Part shown: in pieces, positions 37,243 to 49,440 of the stretch
Layout: each line of letters opens with the position of its first letter
Numbering within the stretch: position 1 is the first letter of the stretch
Source of the DNA: Megaustenia siamemsis
Lineage: Eukaryota > Mollusca > Gastropoda > Stylommatophora > Ariophantidae
NCBI GenBank assembly: GCA_032433765.1
Contig: JAVIAB010000024.1
Coordinates: forward strand, 8,800,821 to 8,864,820
Reading direction: 5' to 3'
Length of the DNA: 64,000 bases
The notes under the pieces: model-generated
What the model saw: only the letters and a program-made list of their open reading frames with translations
What the model was told of the DNA's origin: nothing
Database searches by the model: none
Made by a program: the position numbers and the translations under genes

Positions 37243-39482
37243 GGAAAAGTATATAGAGGGGCAGATATAGCTTCTGATCATCATCTTCTGTTAGCCAAAC
37301 TTAAAATTAAATTAAAAAGGTATACTACAACGAATAAGGGCAGAACGTATTTCAATGTAGGGTTTCTTAAAGAACAAGGAATTAAAGATAAATTCGCAGT
37401 CACAATATCAAACAAATACCAAGTCCTCCAACAACTAGAAAATACAATAAATATAGAAGATCATTGGAAACAGGTAAAAAATATATGGAAAGAGACATGC
37501 GAAGAAACACTGGGGAAAAGAGAACGCCAGAATAAGGCATGGATGACAGCAGAGACCCTGGATAAAATTAAAGAAAGAAAGAACAAGAAAGCAGACATAA
37601 ATAAAAGCAAAACAAGAAGTAATAAAGCCAAGACACAGGAAGCTTACACAGAGGTGAACAAAGAAGTGAGAAGATGCATTAAAAGGGATAAGAGGAAATA
37701 TATAGATGAATTAGCTAAAGAGGCAGAAGAAGCAGCAAATAAAGGGAATATGAAAGAACTGTACAACAGCACAAAGAAATTAGGTGGAAAATACAAACAG
37801 ATCAACGCCTTTATCAAAGATAAGAAAGGAAATCTGCTTAGTAATATAAAGGAACAAATGGAGAGATGGAAGGAGCACTTTGAAGAACTTTTGAACAGAC
37901 CTGGCTCAAATAATCCTCCAGATATACTACCAGCAGAAGAAGAATTACACGTTAACTGCGGAAAACCAAGCAAAGAAGAAATAATGAAAGCCATCAAACT
38001 GTTAAAAGATGGTAAAGCCACAGGACCAGATGAAATTCCTTCGGAAGCCATCAAAGCAGATATTATCACCTCTACCAAGATGTTACATAATCTATTGGAT
38101 AAAATTTGGGAGAGGGAAGAAATACCTAAAGACTGGAGAGAAGGTTATATGATCAAACTACCAAAGAAAGGAAGTTTACAGGAGTGCACAAATTATAGGG
38201 GAATTATGCTACTATCAGTGCCAGGAAAAATATTAGGCAGAATCATTCTGGAGAGACTAAAAGAGGCTATAGAGAAACACTTGAGAGATGAACAAGCAGG
38301 TTTTAGGAAGAACAGATCATGTGCTGATCAAATAACTACTCTACGTATAATAGTTGAACAAAGTTTATAACTAAAATCCCCACTTTATATTGGATTCATA
38401 GATTACGAAAAGGCATTTGATAGTTTAGACAGAAGAATGCTTTGGAAGTTGCTGAGTCATTATGGAATCCCCATAAAGTTTATTAACCTGATAAAAACAA
38501 TGTATGAAGGAACAAAATGTAGTGTGGTGCATGAAGGACAGCTTACAGAAGCATTTGAAATAAGAACAGGAGTAAGGCAAGGATGCCTTCTGTCTCCATT
38601 TCTCTTTCTACTGGCCATAGATTGGATTATGAAAATAACTCAAAACAACAGAAATGGGATCCAGTGGTCACTGACCAAACAACTTGATGATTTAGACTTT
38701 GCTGATGACATAGCTCTCCTATCACACAGCCACCAACAGATGCAAGATAAAATGAGTATATTAGATGAGAGATCACAACAGCTAGGACTAAAGATTAATA
38801 GAGATAAGACCAACATTATGAGAATTAATGCAGTTGGCAATAACCAAATAAAACTAGGAGAAATACCTCTACTAGACGTACAATCTTATATATATCTGGG
38901 CAGTAATATAGATAAAGAGGGAGGAACAGAAAACGATACCAAAATAAGGATATCAAAAGCAAGAGGAGCTTTCATTGCACTGGGAAACATATGGAAATCC
39001 AAAGAAATTAGGCTAAATACAAAAATACAAATTTTCAACTCCAATGTTAAGTCGGTTCTATTATATGGCTGTGAAACATGGAGAATAACAAAATTGACAA
39101 TCACGAAGGTACAGACTTTCATTAATGGATGCTTGCGCAGAATAAAGGGATGGAAATGGCAGGACAAAGTCACAAACGTGGAATTATGGAAATGTACCGG
39201 TCAAATACCAGTGGATAAAGAAATACAGCGAAGACGATGGCGATGGATAGGACACACACTACGGAAACCAACTGAGAGTATTACACAACAGGCCCTTTTT
39301 TGGAATCCCCAGGGGAAAAGACAAAGAGGAAGACCAAGGAATTCTTGGAGAAGACAGATTGAAGCAGAGATGAAGATGATGGGGAAGACATGGAATGATC
39401 TTAAAAGAATTGCAAAAAACAGAACGACTTGGAAAGTGTTTGTTGAAGACCTATGCTCCACTGGGAGCTAAAAGGTAGAAGA
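37243..39482 (+). mobile_element. 5'-truncated LINE (family C) inside a 292-bp target duplication
   Basis: 2240 bp. The reading frame from 37258 starts in the endonuclease C-terminus (S-D-H-H-L-L), continues through RT motifs G-K-A-T-G-P-D, F-I-D-Y-E-K-A-F-D, G-V-R-Q-G-C-L-L-S-P, D-F-A-D-D-I-A, a C-terminal L-L-Y-G-C-E-T-W segment and R-G-R-P-R-N-S-W, to a stop at 39471. One TAA at 38368-38370 is its only internal defect. The RT box is F-A-D-D rather than Y-A-D-D. No poly-A; the 3' end is AAAGGTAGAAGA. Probably RTE-related. Identical flanks imply a recent insertion. Confidence 0.9.
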
Positions 39483-39774
39483 GCTTGTGGAGATGTATTT
39501 TTTGTGTGTTTCTCCCTCTATCTCACTCTGGGTCCGACTTTGTCCCGATTTATACCTCCTCTGTTATTTGCCTGGCATAACAGGCCAATAATTGCTGGGA
39601 ATTTAACCTACCAGCTGGAAAGGCCATGTCTAATTCTATCTATCTAAGGAGAGTAATGGAGCCGCGATAGCTCAGTGGTTAGTGAACTGGACTACAAAGG
39701 ACAAGGGGTAGGGTTCGATCTCAACCGACGGCTTCCGGGTTCACCCAGCCTTAAATGGGTACCGGAAATTTTTC
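39483..39774 (+). repeat. Right copy of 292-bp direct repeat flanking LINE-C
   Basis: Starts directly after the LINE 3' end; its SINE continues uninterrupted to 39828, showing the original sequence before insertion. Confidence 0.93.
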
Positions 39775-39828
39775 TGGGAAGGTAAAGCAGCACGGGCGTA
39801 ATACCGACCACATTACCCAAAAAGCATG
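39656..39828 (+). mobile_element. SINE-1 copy continuing past the right target-duplicate
   Basis: Same head as 37124-37242, but the body continues (CTGGGAAGGTAAAGCAGCAC and on) to 39828, where it meets the 43-bp array. Confidence 0.9.
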
Positions 39829-39834
39829 GAGACA

Positions 39835-40435
39835 CTAAATCCAGTTTCTCTCTATAGACATCATCATCACACTGACACTAAATCCAGTTTCTCTCTATAG
39901 ACATCATCATCACACTGACACTAAATCCAGTTTCTCTCTACAGGCATCATCATCAAACAGACACTAAATCCAGTTTCTCTCTATAGACATCATCATCACA
40001 CTGACACTAAATCCAGTTTCTCTCTATAGACATCATCATCACACTGACACTAAATCCAGTTTCTCTCTACAGGCATCATCATCAAACAGACACTAAATCC
40101 AGTTTCTCTCTTCAGACATCATCATCACACAGACACTAAACCAGTTTCTAAGAACAGACATCATCATCACTCAGACACTAAACCAGTTTCTCTCTACAGA
40201 CATCATCATCATCACACAAACACTAAACCAGTTTCTTTCTACAGACATCATAATCACACATACACTAAATCCAGTTTCTCTCTACAGACATCATCATCAC
40301 ACTGACACTAAATCCAGTTTCTCTGTACAGACATCATCATCATCACACAAACACTAAACCAGTTTCTTTCTACAGACATCATCATCTCACAAACACTAAA
40401 TCCAGTTTCTCTCTACAAACATCATCATCACACGT
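39835..40435. repeat. ~43-bp tandem repeat, about 14 units
   Basis: The unit is ACACTAAATCCAGTTTCTCT, CTATAGACATCATCATCACA, CTG, with variation in the TCA run. Confidence 0.95.
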
Positions 40436-40624
40436 CTATAGTTTTGTTGATGTTATATTTCTATTTTGCGATTTTCATTACTTGTTTTGTTGATTTTCAT
40501 GTTGCATTTTGTGCATGTGAGCTGTTGCGTCTATTTATGTGTTGGTGCATGTCTTCTATTTGTCCATGTATTTGTGTCTAGAAATAGAAGCTCGTTGATC
40601 CCTTCAGTCTCTGATGATATCCAT

Positions 40625-40893
40625 GATAGCTAATTTCCAATATTAGGAAGCAACAATCGTCATTTTTTGGCCATGTAATGAGAAGGGAACAACAGGAGTA
40701 TATTGTAATAACTTGGAAAATTGAGGGACGAAGAGATAGAGGGAAGCAATGAGAAAAAAATACCAGACAGCTTAAGAGAATGGTTAGGCAGAAGGTCAAT
40801 AACAGAAATGATAAATAACTGTCGAGATCGAAACTTGTGGAGAGACATGATCACCTACGCCAACTAGGCCCGGTACTTGATGATGATGATATA
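40625..40893 (+). mobile_element. RTE-like LINE 3' fragment (A)
   Basis: Only the last 270 bp, ending GGCCCGGTACTTGATGATGA. Confidence 0.87.
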
Positions 40894-41024
40894 AACAAGT
40901 GCTACGACATGCGAGAGTGTTCTCTGTCAGCTTTCGTTTCCTACTGTCAAATGTGTAACGTTGCCGTACTCGTACCAGTGTGATATAAACTGAGGGATAT
41001 ACGGAACTCTCCTGATATACATGT

Positions 41025-42412
41025 AGCAACTTTGTGTGTGTGGGTATCTAGCAACTTTGTGTGTGTGTGTGTGGGTATCTAGCAACTCTGTGTGTGTGGG
41101 TATCTAGCAACTTTGTGTCTGTGTGGGTATCTAGCAACTGTGTGTGTGTGTGTGGGTATCTAGCAACTGTGTGTGTGTGTAAGTATCTAGCAACTTTGTG
41201 TGTGTGTGTATCTAGCAACTTTGTGTGTGTGTGTGTGGGTATCTAGCAACTTTGTGTATGAGTGGGTGTCTAGCAACTTTGTGTGTGTATGGTTATCTAG
41301 CAACTTTGTGTGTGTATGGGTATCTAGCAACTTTGTGTGTGTGTATCTAGCAACTTTGTGTGTGTGGGTGTCTAGCAACTTTGTGTGTGTATGGGTATTT
41401 AGCAACTTTGTGTGTGTGTGTATCTATCAACTTTGTATGTATGTGGGTATCTAGAAAATGTGTGTGTGTGGGTATCTAGCAACTTTGTGTGTGTATGGGT
41501 ATCTAGCAACTTTGTGTGTGTGTGGGTATCTAGCAACTTTGTGTATGTGGGTATCTAGCAACTTTGTGTATGTGGGTATCTAGCAACTTTGTGTGTGTGG
41601 GTATCTAGCAACTTTGTGTGTGTGTGGGTATCTAGCAACTTTGTGTGTGTGTGTGTGAGTATCTAGCAACTTTGTGTGTGTGTAGGTATCTAGCAACTTT
41701 GTGTGTGTGTGGGTATCTAGCAACTTTGTGTGCGTGTGTGGGTATCTAGCAACTTTGTGTGTGTGTGTATCTAGCAACTTTGTGTGTGTGTGTGTGTATC
41801 TAGCAAATGTGTGTGTGGTTGGGTATCTTGCAACTTTGTGTGTGTATGGGTATCTAGCAACTTTGTGTGTGTGTGGGTATCTAGCAAATTTGTGTGGATG
41901 TGTGTGTGTCTAGCAACTTTGTGTGTCTATGTATCTAGCAACTTTGTGTGTGTGTGGGTATCTATAAACTTTGTGTGTATTTAGCAAAATTGTGTGTGTA
42001 TTGGTATTTAGCAAAATTGTGTGTGTATGGGTATCTAGCAACTTTGTGTATGTGTGGGTATCTAGCAACTTTGTGTGTGTGTGAGGGTATCTAGCAAATT
42101 TGTGTGTGTGTGTGTGTGTGTGTATCTAGTAACTCTGTGTGTGTGTGTGTGTGGTTATCTAGCAACTTTGTGTGTGTATGGGTATCTAGCAACTTTGTGT
42201 GTGTGTGGGTATCTAGCAACTTTGTGTGTGTGTGTGTGTATCTAGCAACTCTGTGTGTGTGTATCTAGCAAAATTGTGTGTGTATGGGTATCTAGCAACT
42301 TCGTGTGTGTGTGGGTATCCAGCAAAATTGTGTATGGGTATCTAGCAACTTTGTGTTTGTGGGTATCTAGCAACTGTGTGTGTGTGTGGGTATCTTGCAA
42401 CTTTGAGTGTGT
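41025..42412. repeat. TG-rich minisatellite, about 45 variable units
   Basis: GGTATCTAGCAACTT is followed by a variable (GT)n stretch, unit about 26-38 bp. Alternating purine-pyrimidine tracts recur in each unit. Short open frames on both strands are low-complexity artefacts. Confidence 0.95.
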
Positions 42413-42571
42413 GTGGTCCACGTACCCGCTTACTAGTTGCCACAGTCTCTGGTCAAGTATCCACACAATGTCACATATAAACACTTTGATCCCACATACA
42501 AACACCCACGTGCATACAGACACACATTCCAAGATAAAACTGCATTCTTTTTTCTTCTATAATACAACATA

Positions 42572-42816
42572 AGGCCCGGTCACCCCAAGTGACGTTTAGG
42601 GAAAATGGTGTTAGTGACCATAACTTTTACAGACCTTCAAGCGCATGCTTTTTGTGGTAATGTGGTCGGTATTACGCCCGTGGCGCTTTATTTTCCCAGA
42701 AAAAAAACCAGCACCCATTTAAGGCTGGGTGAACCCGGAAGCCGTCGCTTGGGACCGAACCCTACCCCTTGTCCTCTGCAGTCCAGTTCACTAACCACTG
42801 AGCTATCGCGGCTCCT
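42572..42816 (-). mobile_element. SINE-1 copy
   Basis: Flanked by TTCTTCTATA on both sides. Confidence 0.9.
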
Positions 42817-43108
42817 TCTTCTTCTATACTTTTGTTATTAATGTTTATAATATTATACGTTGACTCAAACTCTTCCTTACATCTCATTTTTTAGCGCGAG
42901 AATGTCCGAGATAATCTAATATTTGCCTCATATTCTTATCTCAGTGGCTCAATTTTTCAATCACCTGAATTATTAAGTTATTTATGGGTCATTATTGTTG
43001 CACTAGGAACATGTCCAGAGGTGGTCAGAACCCCTCCTAAGCAGATCTCTCAGTGTCCAGCGACTGACGGCTCCATTTCAATCACTCATTGTCAAAATAA
43101 GATGTACC

Positions 43109-43652
43109 TATAGAGATGAGATGCAGAATGGCTCAGGCAAAAGCATCTTTCCAAAAAATGAGGAAGATACTATGCAATCCATCTTTGACAATAGAAGCAA
43201 GAAAAAGAGTTCTTAATTGTATGTAGAGCCAGTCTTTTAACATATGGATGTGAATCATGGACAATAGGACAACAAACAAGGAAATCACTGGAGTCTGTAG
43301 AAATCTGGTTTTACAGAAGAATGTTGAGAATACCAAGGACAGCTATGAAGAGTAATTAAAACGTTCTGAAAGAGACTAACGCAAAAAGAGAGCTAATTTC
43401 CAATATTAGGAAGAAACAATCATCATTTTTTGGCCATGTAATGAGAAGAGAACAGCTGGAATATATTGTAACAACTGGGAAAATTGAGGGACGAAGAGAT
43501 AGAGCGAAGCAAAGAGACAAAATACCAGACAACTTAAGAGAATGGCTTGACAGAAGGTCAACAACAGAAATGATAAATAACTGTCGAGATCGAAAGTTGT
43601 GGAGAGACATGATCACCTACGCCAGCACGCCCGGTACTTGACGATGATGATT
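43109..43652 (+). mobile_element. RTE-like LINE 3' fragment (A)
   Basis: The terminal half-kilobase with indels; encodes R-R-E-Q-L-E-Y-I-V-T-T-G-K-I-E-G-R-R-D-R and ends GTACTTGACGATGATGA. Confidence 0.88.
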
Positions 43653-44389
43653 GTCAACATCTTACATTTGTATATTTTGGAATTTGGAAAATCAAAAGCT
43701 GAACACAAACAGCTTGAGTATTCGAGATTTATCTAAAAGTGGTCGGAATTCTAGGATATATTTCTAGACGTTTCTAGCATTTAGAAAGTTAATGAGATTT
43801 AAGCAATTACAAAGCCGTGTATTTCTTTACAAACAAATATCCTATTTTACTTTTGTTGGTAAATGATAATCCGAATTAGAAATTTAAAGAAATCTAATCG
43901 TGATCTTCTTTATTAAGAACAGAAACATAACTTACATCGTTAACAATGACTTGTGTTGATGCACAGACCGACTCGCTGGAAGTGAACCAACCCATCAGAT
44001 TATAGAACTATTTGAACATTAACGATAACCCCGCCCACAAAACGTTGACATTAAACAGTCAACCATCAATGTTCGCGTACCTCGGCTCTCGATTGTCACC
44101 TGCAATAACAAACAATCAGCTTCGACAAACCGTCTTGTTGTTTCCATATCTCACACATTTGTCATAACTGAGTCATTTACATACCTTCATTTTGAAGAGT
44201 TTGATCTAAATATTTATTCAAAATGTCCTTCAGCCCAAAGCGACTTACTGTGGCAGTTCTGTGTTGGTAGATATTTTGTGTCCATCCATCCCGTTGATCG
44301 TTCTCTTCTCTGCCTTGACAAAAATAACCCCCAATTCAAACACTCTAGATAGTGATATAGTTTCACTTCTCTTCCTTGCCAATCTTCTT
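43653..44389. other. Intergenic spacer, no feature seen
   Basis: No ORF or recognised repeat. Confidence 0.5.
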
Positions 44390-44670
44390 CCACAGTTCTA
44401 GTAGTCTATATAGCGATGTTGTTTCTCTTGTCTGCCTTGACAAACGTCACCCATAGCTTTAGTAGTCTATATAGCGATGTTGTTTCTCTTGTCTGCCTTG
44501 ACAAACGTCACCCATAGCTTTAGTAGTCTATATAGCGATGTTGTTTCTCTTGTCTGCCTTGACAAACGTCACCCATAGCTTTAGTAGTCTATATAGCGAT
44601 TTTGTTTCTCTTGTCTGCCGTGACAAACGTCACCCATAGATTTAGTAGTCTAGACAGCGATGCAGTTTCA
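44390..44670. repeat. 61-bp tandem repeat, about 4.5 units
   Basis: The unit is TAGTAGTCTATATAGCGATG, TTGTTTCTCTTGTCTGCCTT, GACAAACGTCACCCATAGCT, T. Confidence 0.95.
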
Positions 44671-45204
44671 CTTCTTTCAAAGTTCTTCATTCTGCCCGGT
44701 ACCAGTTCTCATATCTCTGAGTATGTAAATGATACCTGCCTTATCCGTTTTCTGTTCATCTGATAAAATTGCCCAATCAACTAATGTATCAGCTCTTTCG
44801 TTGTCTTCAACTCAGAATTTATGTTATTTTCTCCCAGTGCCTGATGGTTCTTCCTCTTATTTAGCGATCAGCTGCTGTTATGCATTTCGACTGTTAGACC
44901 AGACTCGGTCGTGAACAAGTCGGCGTGTTTGAGGTCGTTAGCTGTTCTCTCCATAGTTTGTGTGCGGGGTTTCTTCTGACGGCCAGATTTGTGTTCTTAG
45001 TGCGTTGAAAATGATACTTTCATGTCAGAATGTTCTGGAGTCTGATTGGATGTTCCACAATGTCACATTGCAGTGTCACTGAGTCTATGCTGTGAACGAG
45101 TGCTATGAGGCTACAGTGACCTGTTCTCTGAGTCTAACAGTGGACGGCAAACAAATTCAAATGAGGAGATACTGCAGAGGTAGATGAAGAGATGAAGAGA
45201 TGAA
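44671..45204. other. Intergenic spacer, no feature seen
   Basis: One 61-codon ORF without any motif. Confidence 0.5.
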
Positions 45205-45392
45205 GATATAAGATACATATCTTCTTCTTCTTATGCGACCAGGGCTCATTCAGACCAGGACTCCGGACTCTCTTATGAAGGTAGCTGTCTGTTTAAGTGA
45301 TTCGGTTGCCCCGTATAGTTTCTCTTCCAGGGAGGTGGGTGTAGGTCACATTGTCCTTCTCAGGTCTGTGTGTTGGGGACAATCCTGTAGAA
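45205..45392 (-). mobile_element. RNase H-type LINE 3' end, left of hAT insertion
   Basis: Continues across the hAT element into 48139-49073. Ends with the target copy CTGTAGAA at 45385-45392. Confidence 0.85.
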
Positions 45393-48138
45393 CAGGGAAT
45401 GGCCAATAAGGTGCCCGTGGGCAACAAGTGGCCCGCGACGTCCTTCTTTGGCCCGCGGCGAATAAAAAATAAAATCAGGTTGCACTGAACAAAATGTCTT
45501 AGGTAAAATTGATTTAAAATTTGTAGCATTAAATTCTACCGTGGAGAAAGCTAAAACAAATATTCCCTAGTAGTTTGTTTAAAATAAAGTATAATTATTG
45601 GTGGAAACATTCCGAGGTAAATCAAAGAATAAAAATAGTACAGTAGACCTATGTTTAACACTCGGAACACTCTAGTAGTTAGTTTAACGTTGCCTTCCTG
45701 TCATTCCCGACCCATACTTTTATTCTGTTTGATCATCCTGCAATAGACTGAAACAAAGGAAGAAGCCGACGAATGGTTCGAGAACCGACTCTCGGTTCGG
45801 CGAGTTCAAACAGTTTCCGCCAAGAAATACTGTCAGTCACCCACCTCCTCCTCCCTAACACATTCACGCCACAATTATTTTACTTTCAGTTTCTGTTTCT
45901 CCAATCCTCTTTTCATCAGTCAAAATTATATATCCGATCTGATCATTCTGATTTTGTCGAGTTACAATGAACAGTTCCATTTTTAACAGGAAACTATCAT
46001 ATTGTTGTAATCTGTGTTTTCATTGTCTGTTGCTTCGATCGTTGTATAAGATGAGGAATACACGTCAATTAGATGAAAAAAATCTGATTTTTCCATGAGA
46101 AATGGGAACAAGATTTTTTATTTATCAACAATAAGGATAGCAAACCCCAATGCCTTGTGTGTTTGCAAGTGTTGTCTGTAAATAAAGAGTATAATCTTAA
46201 ACGGCATTACACACATCACCACGCCGCTAAATACAAAGATTACATTGATACAATACGTTCTACACTTGTGTGTGATTTGAAGAAAAAGTTTACTGCTCAG
46301 AAATATATTTTTACAACATTAACAACAAAACAAATGTTTTGGCATCAAGTTCCTTAATGACATCGTTTGTTGTAAGCGCAGAGATACCGAAATTAAAATA
46401 ATCATTATGTGACTGTGACTTCGTGAAGCATTGTTCTATTAAAATGGCGCATTTGGGGAAGAAAAAAATGCGTTATTTTTAGAGCGTTCCACTATCAAAA
46501 CAGCAGACAGTCACTAGAAGGGTTGAGGAAATAAGTTCCCATATATCTAGTAAATTAAAGAGTGTCGTTACAAATTCCGCTTACTTTTCTCTGGTTTTGT
46601 ATGAATCTACTGGCATATCAGACACAGCACAACTTTTAATTTTCATAAGAACTGTTTCAAAAGACTTTATTATCAATGAAGAGCTACTAGCTTTAGATTC
46701 ATTGCATAATACGACCAAAGGTCAAGACATTTATGACTCAGTTATGACAGTTGTTAACGCTATCGGTGACATAAAGAGAAACTTTCAGCAATAGTGAGAG
46801 ATGGCGCTAAGTCAATGTTTGGTACTCAAACAGGTTTAGTTGGATTATTAAGGAAGGCTGGAATCCATTGTCCATCATTACATTGCATTATACACCAGGA
46901 GGCGCTGTGTGGCAAGATTCTAGACGTGGAGGATGTTATGAAAACTGTAATAAAGTGTGTGAATTTAATAAAAGGCGGGAATCGGGCTTTGACACACCGA
47001 AAGTTTATAATTTTTCTATCAGAAGTTGAGGCGGAATATGGCGATTTAGTGCTCTACACACAAGTACGCTGGCTAAGCAGAGGGAATTGTTTGAGGCGGT
47101 TTTTTGCTTTGAGAAACGAGATAAAGCAGTTTTTAGAGAAACATAATACCAACAAAGAACTGATAAGAAGAACGTCTGATCCACATTTTAACAGCGTATT
47201 GGCCTTTTTAACTGATATCACCCAGCACATGAATGAACTCAACGTGAAGCTACAGGGGCGTTCCCAAACAGTCTCAGATTTGGTAGGACACCTAGATGGA
47301 TTTATAAGTCAACTAAAAGTTTTTAGATTTACCCTGGCCAAAGAAAACTTCATTCATTTTCCTTCGTGCAAAGAATTGATTGCGGAGCGCAGTGACACTG
47401 ATTTCAAATTTTCTGTATTAATGCTAGACAAACTATCGGAGCAATTCAATGAACGATTTTCTGACTTCAGTGGTATACCACCAGAACTGGCATTGTTTAA
47501 CAACCCTATGAAGTGCGACATTTTCCAACAACATGACACTTGTTACAGTTGGAGTTATGTAACCTCCAAAGTGACCTCTTTTTCCAATAAAGGAAGGAGC
47601 TAGGAATTGACTTTTGGAAACTTGTGCCACGGGAAAAATATCCCGCATTGAGTGATTTCAGCTTGAAGATTACTTCTATGTTCGGAAGCGCATATATATG
47701 TGAATGCGCTTTTTCAAAAATGAAGGCGATTAAATCGTCACAAAGAAACCGACTCACTGATGGCCACCTTCAGGATTTATTACGAATATCATCATCTTCT
47801 TTACACATTGACTTTGATGAACTTGTTGCTGCACATGAACGTCCACATTGTTCTCATTAAGGTTTGTTACATGTCAACTTTAAAATGACCTAACTAAAAC
47901 ATGTTTGTTAAACAATATAAATAGCAAATTTTATTCATTGTTATAAATCAACTTGGCATTTTTAACTCTGTTGCAATAAAATGATTTATGTAAGTAAATA
48001 ATGCCGATAAATAACACAAATATTACCTTAAAACAAATGCCAAGTTTATTTGTATTGATGTTGTTATGTGTGTGGCCCGCCACACAAAAAAAAAAATTAA
48101 AAAGTGGCCCGTCATTTGAAAGAAATTGGCCATCCCTG
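45393..48138 (+). mobile_element. hAT transposon, 2746 bp, 8-bp target duplication
   Basis: The left end CAGGGAATGGCCAA and right end TTGGCCATCCCTG form terminal inverted repeats with one extra base on the left. The flanks CTGTAGAA at 45385-45392 and 48139-48146 are an exact 8-bp duplication, the hAT signature. It encodes a BED/GTF2IRD2-like transposase in the plus direction. Removing the element and one duplicate restores the LINE sequence seen at 2746-3150. Confidence 0.93.
46085..47860 (+). pseudogene. hAT (Charlie/GTF2IRD2-like) transposase, broken
   Basis: In order: a zinc-finger-like part (W-E-Q-D-F-L-F-I, C-L-V-C-L-Q, K-R-H-Y-T-H-H), a frameshifted stretch, a catalytic core (T-V-T-R-R-V-E-E-I, I-S-D-T-A-Q-L-L-I-F-I-R, V-R-W-L-S-R-G-N), and the dimerisation region (Y-P-A-L-S-D-F-S-L-K, C-A-F-S-K-M-K) ending at 47860. 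At least three frames are needed (46157-46357, 46500-46793, 46794-47603, 47624-47860). In the usual D-E-S-T-D box both acidic residues are changed (Y-E-S-T-G), so the enzyme is likely dead even apart from the frame breaks. Confidence 0.88.
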
Positions 48139-49073
48139 CTGTAGAACATGTTTTGTTGTCATGTTTTCCACGATACAGTGGGATAGGCTGGTATTTCCTT
48201 TTTTGAGTTTGGTGAACATGTGATTTCTCATTCTATTGTGGCCAGTACGTACGCGAAGTATGATGACTCGATTCCTCATTGATAGTTGGAGGTATCCGTC
48301 CCTCTCGTTATACTTTGGGTGTTCTTGTTTCTATTTTTCATGGTACTGGCCTTTGATGATGGATTTGGCTTCTTCGTAGCTGACCAGATGGTTCTCTTGT
48401 GGTAATCTCACTCCCTCCTTTGTTAATTTGTCTGCACGTTACTTTCCGTGTATATTACAGTGTGATGGTGTCTACTGGATGACCACTCTCTGGAAGTTAT
48501 TGCACAGTTGGTCTAGGGTTGTTCTAAAGTCATCTAGCTCACTGTTCCCGGGGATTTTTAGAGCTGTTAGGACTGACAGTGCATCGGTCAGTATCACTAA
48601 TTTCTTGTACATCTTGTTATTTTTGTGTTGGATAGACAGTTTTGCAGCGTCTTTGAGTGCTTCAGTTTGTGCTTTATTGTTGTTTGAGAATTTCCCAGTA
48701 GCTATTGACATGGTGACCTCTTCCTGGTTATTCTGCCTCAAGAACACACCTCCTCCTCCATTTCTGGTGGTGTTTGTAGCAGAGCCATCTGTGTATATGT
48801 GTGACCCGGAGTCCTGTGGGTAGATGTTGTTTATGTATTTTTCTGCTGTGTGCTTTCTCTTAGTTTCTTTTTGGGTGCCTGTTTTCTTGATTCCTATTAT
48901 GTCTTCGTTAGGTTCTGGTACTTTATGTTTCCGATGAGGAGTCATATGAGATGGGCTTATGGGTTTTGGCATTGTTTGGTGACAGTACAGGATCACTAGT
49001 TGGCAGTTCTTTTGAGATTGGAACGAAGTTGCTCCTCTTTAGTGTTCCTTTTCCGAAACCATTTATTCATTGG
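48139..49073 (-). mobile_element. RNase H-type LINE, RNase H domain, right of hAT insertion
   Basis: The minus frame 48996-48472 encodes an RNase HI-like domain: H-I-Y-T-D-G-S-A-T, G-G-G-G-V-F-L-R, N-N-K-A-Q-T-E-A-L-K-D-A and V-I-L-T-D-A-L-S-V-L. The Asp of Y-T-D-G-S, the Glu of Q-T-E-A-L and the Asp of L-T-D are the usual catalytic acids and are all present. Frameshifts and stops follow downstream. RNase H-bearing LINEs belong to I/Nimb-like clades. The 3' end is interrupted by the hAT element. Confidence 0.85.
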
Positions 49074-49088
49074 TACACTACATTACAG

Positions 49089-49348
49089 GGGAGCCGCGAT
49101 ATCTCAGTGGTTAGTGAACTGGACTACAAAGGACAAGAGGTAAGGTTCGATCTCAACCGACGGCTTCCGGGTTCACCCAGCCTTTAATGGGTACCTGATT
49201 TTTTTCTGGGAAAGTAAACAGCACGGGCGTAATACCGACCACATTACCCCAAAAATCATGTGCTGAAGGTCTGTAAAATATAGGGTCACTAACACCATAT
49301 TTCCCTATACGCCACTTGGCGTGACAGGGGTAATTTACTTTACTTACT
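49089..49348 (+). mobile_element. SINE-1 full copy with 15-bp target duplication
   Basis: Runs from GGAGCCGCGATATCTCAGTG to a TTTACTTTACTTAC tail, flanked by perfect TACACTACATTACAG at 49074-49088 and 49349-49363. The best reference copy for the family: about 260 bp, with no poly-A but a short TTTAC-type repeat tail. Confidence 0.93.
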
Positions 49349-49440
49349 TACACTACATTACAGCGGTAGTGCCTATATGTACCTACAATTTGTATGTTGC
49401 AGTGTGTCGTGTAGACATTATGTCGATATGGGTATTTGTC

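Noticed and set aside
36951..39774. LTR retrotransposon with 292-bp LTRs
   Set aside because: The internal part encodes a non-LTR AP-endonuclease and RT, the repeats contain an unrelated SINE, and no primer-binding site, gag or integrase is seen.
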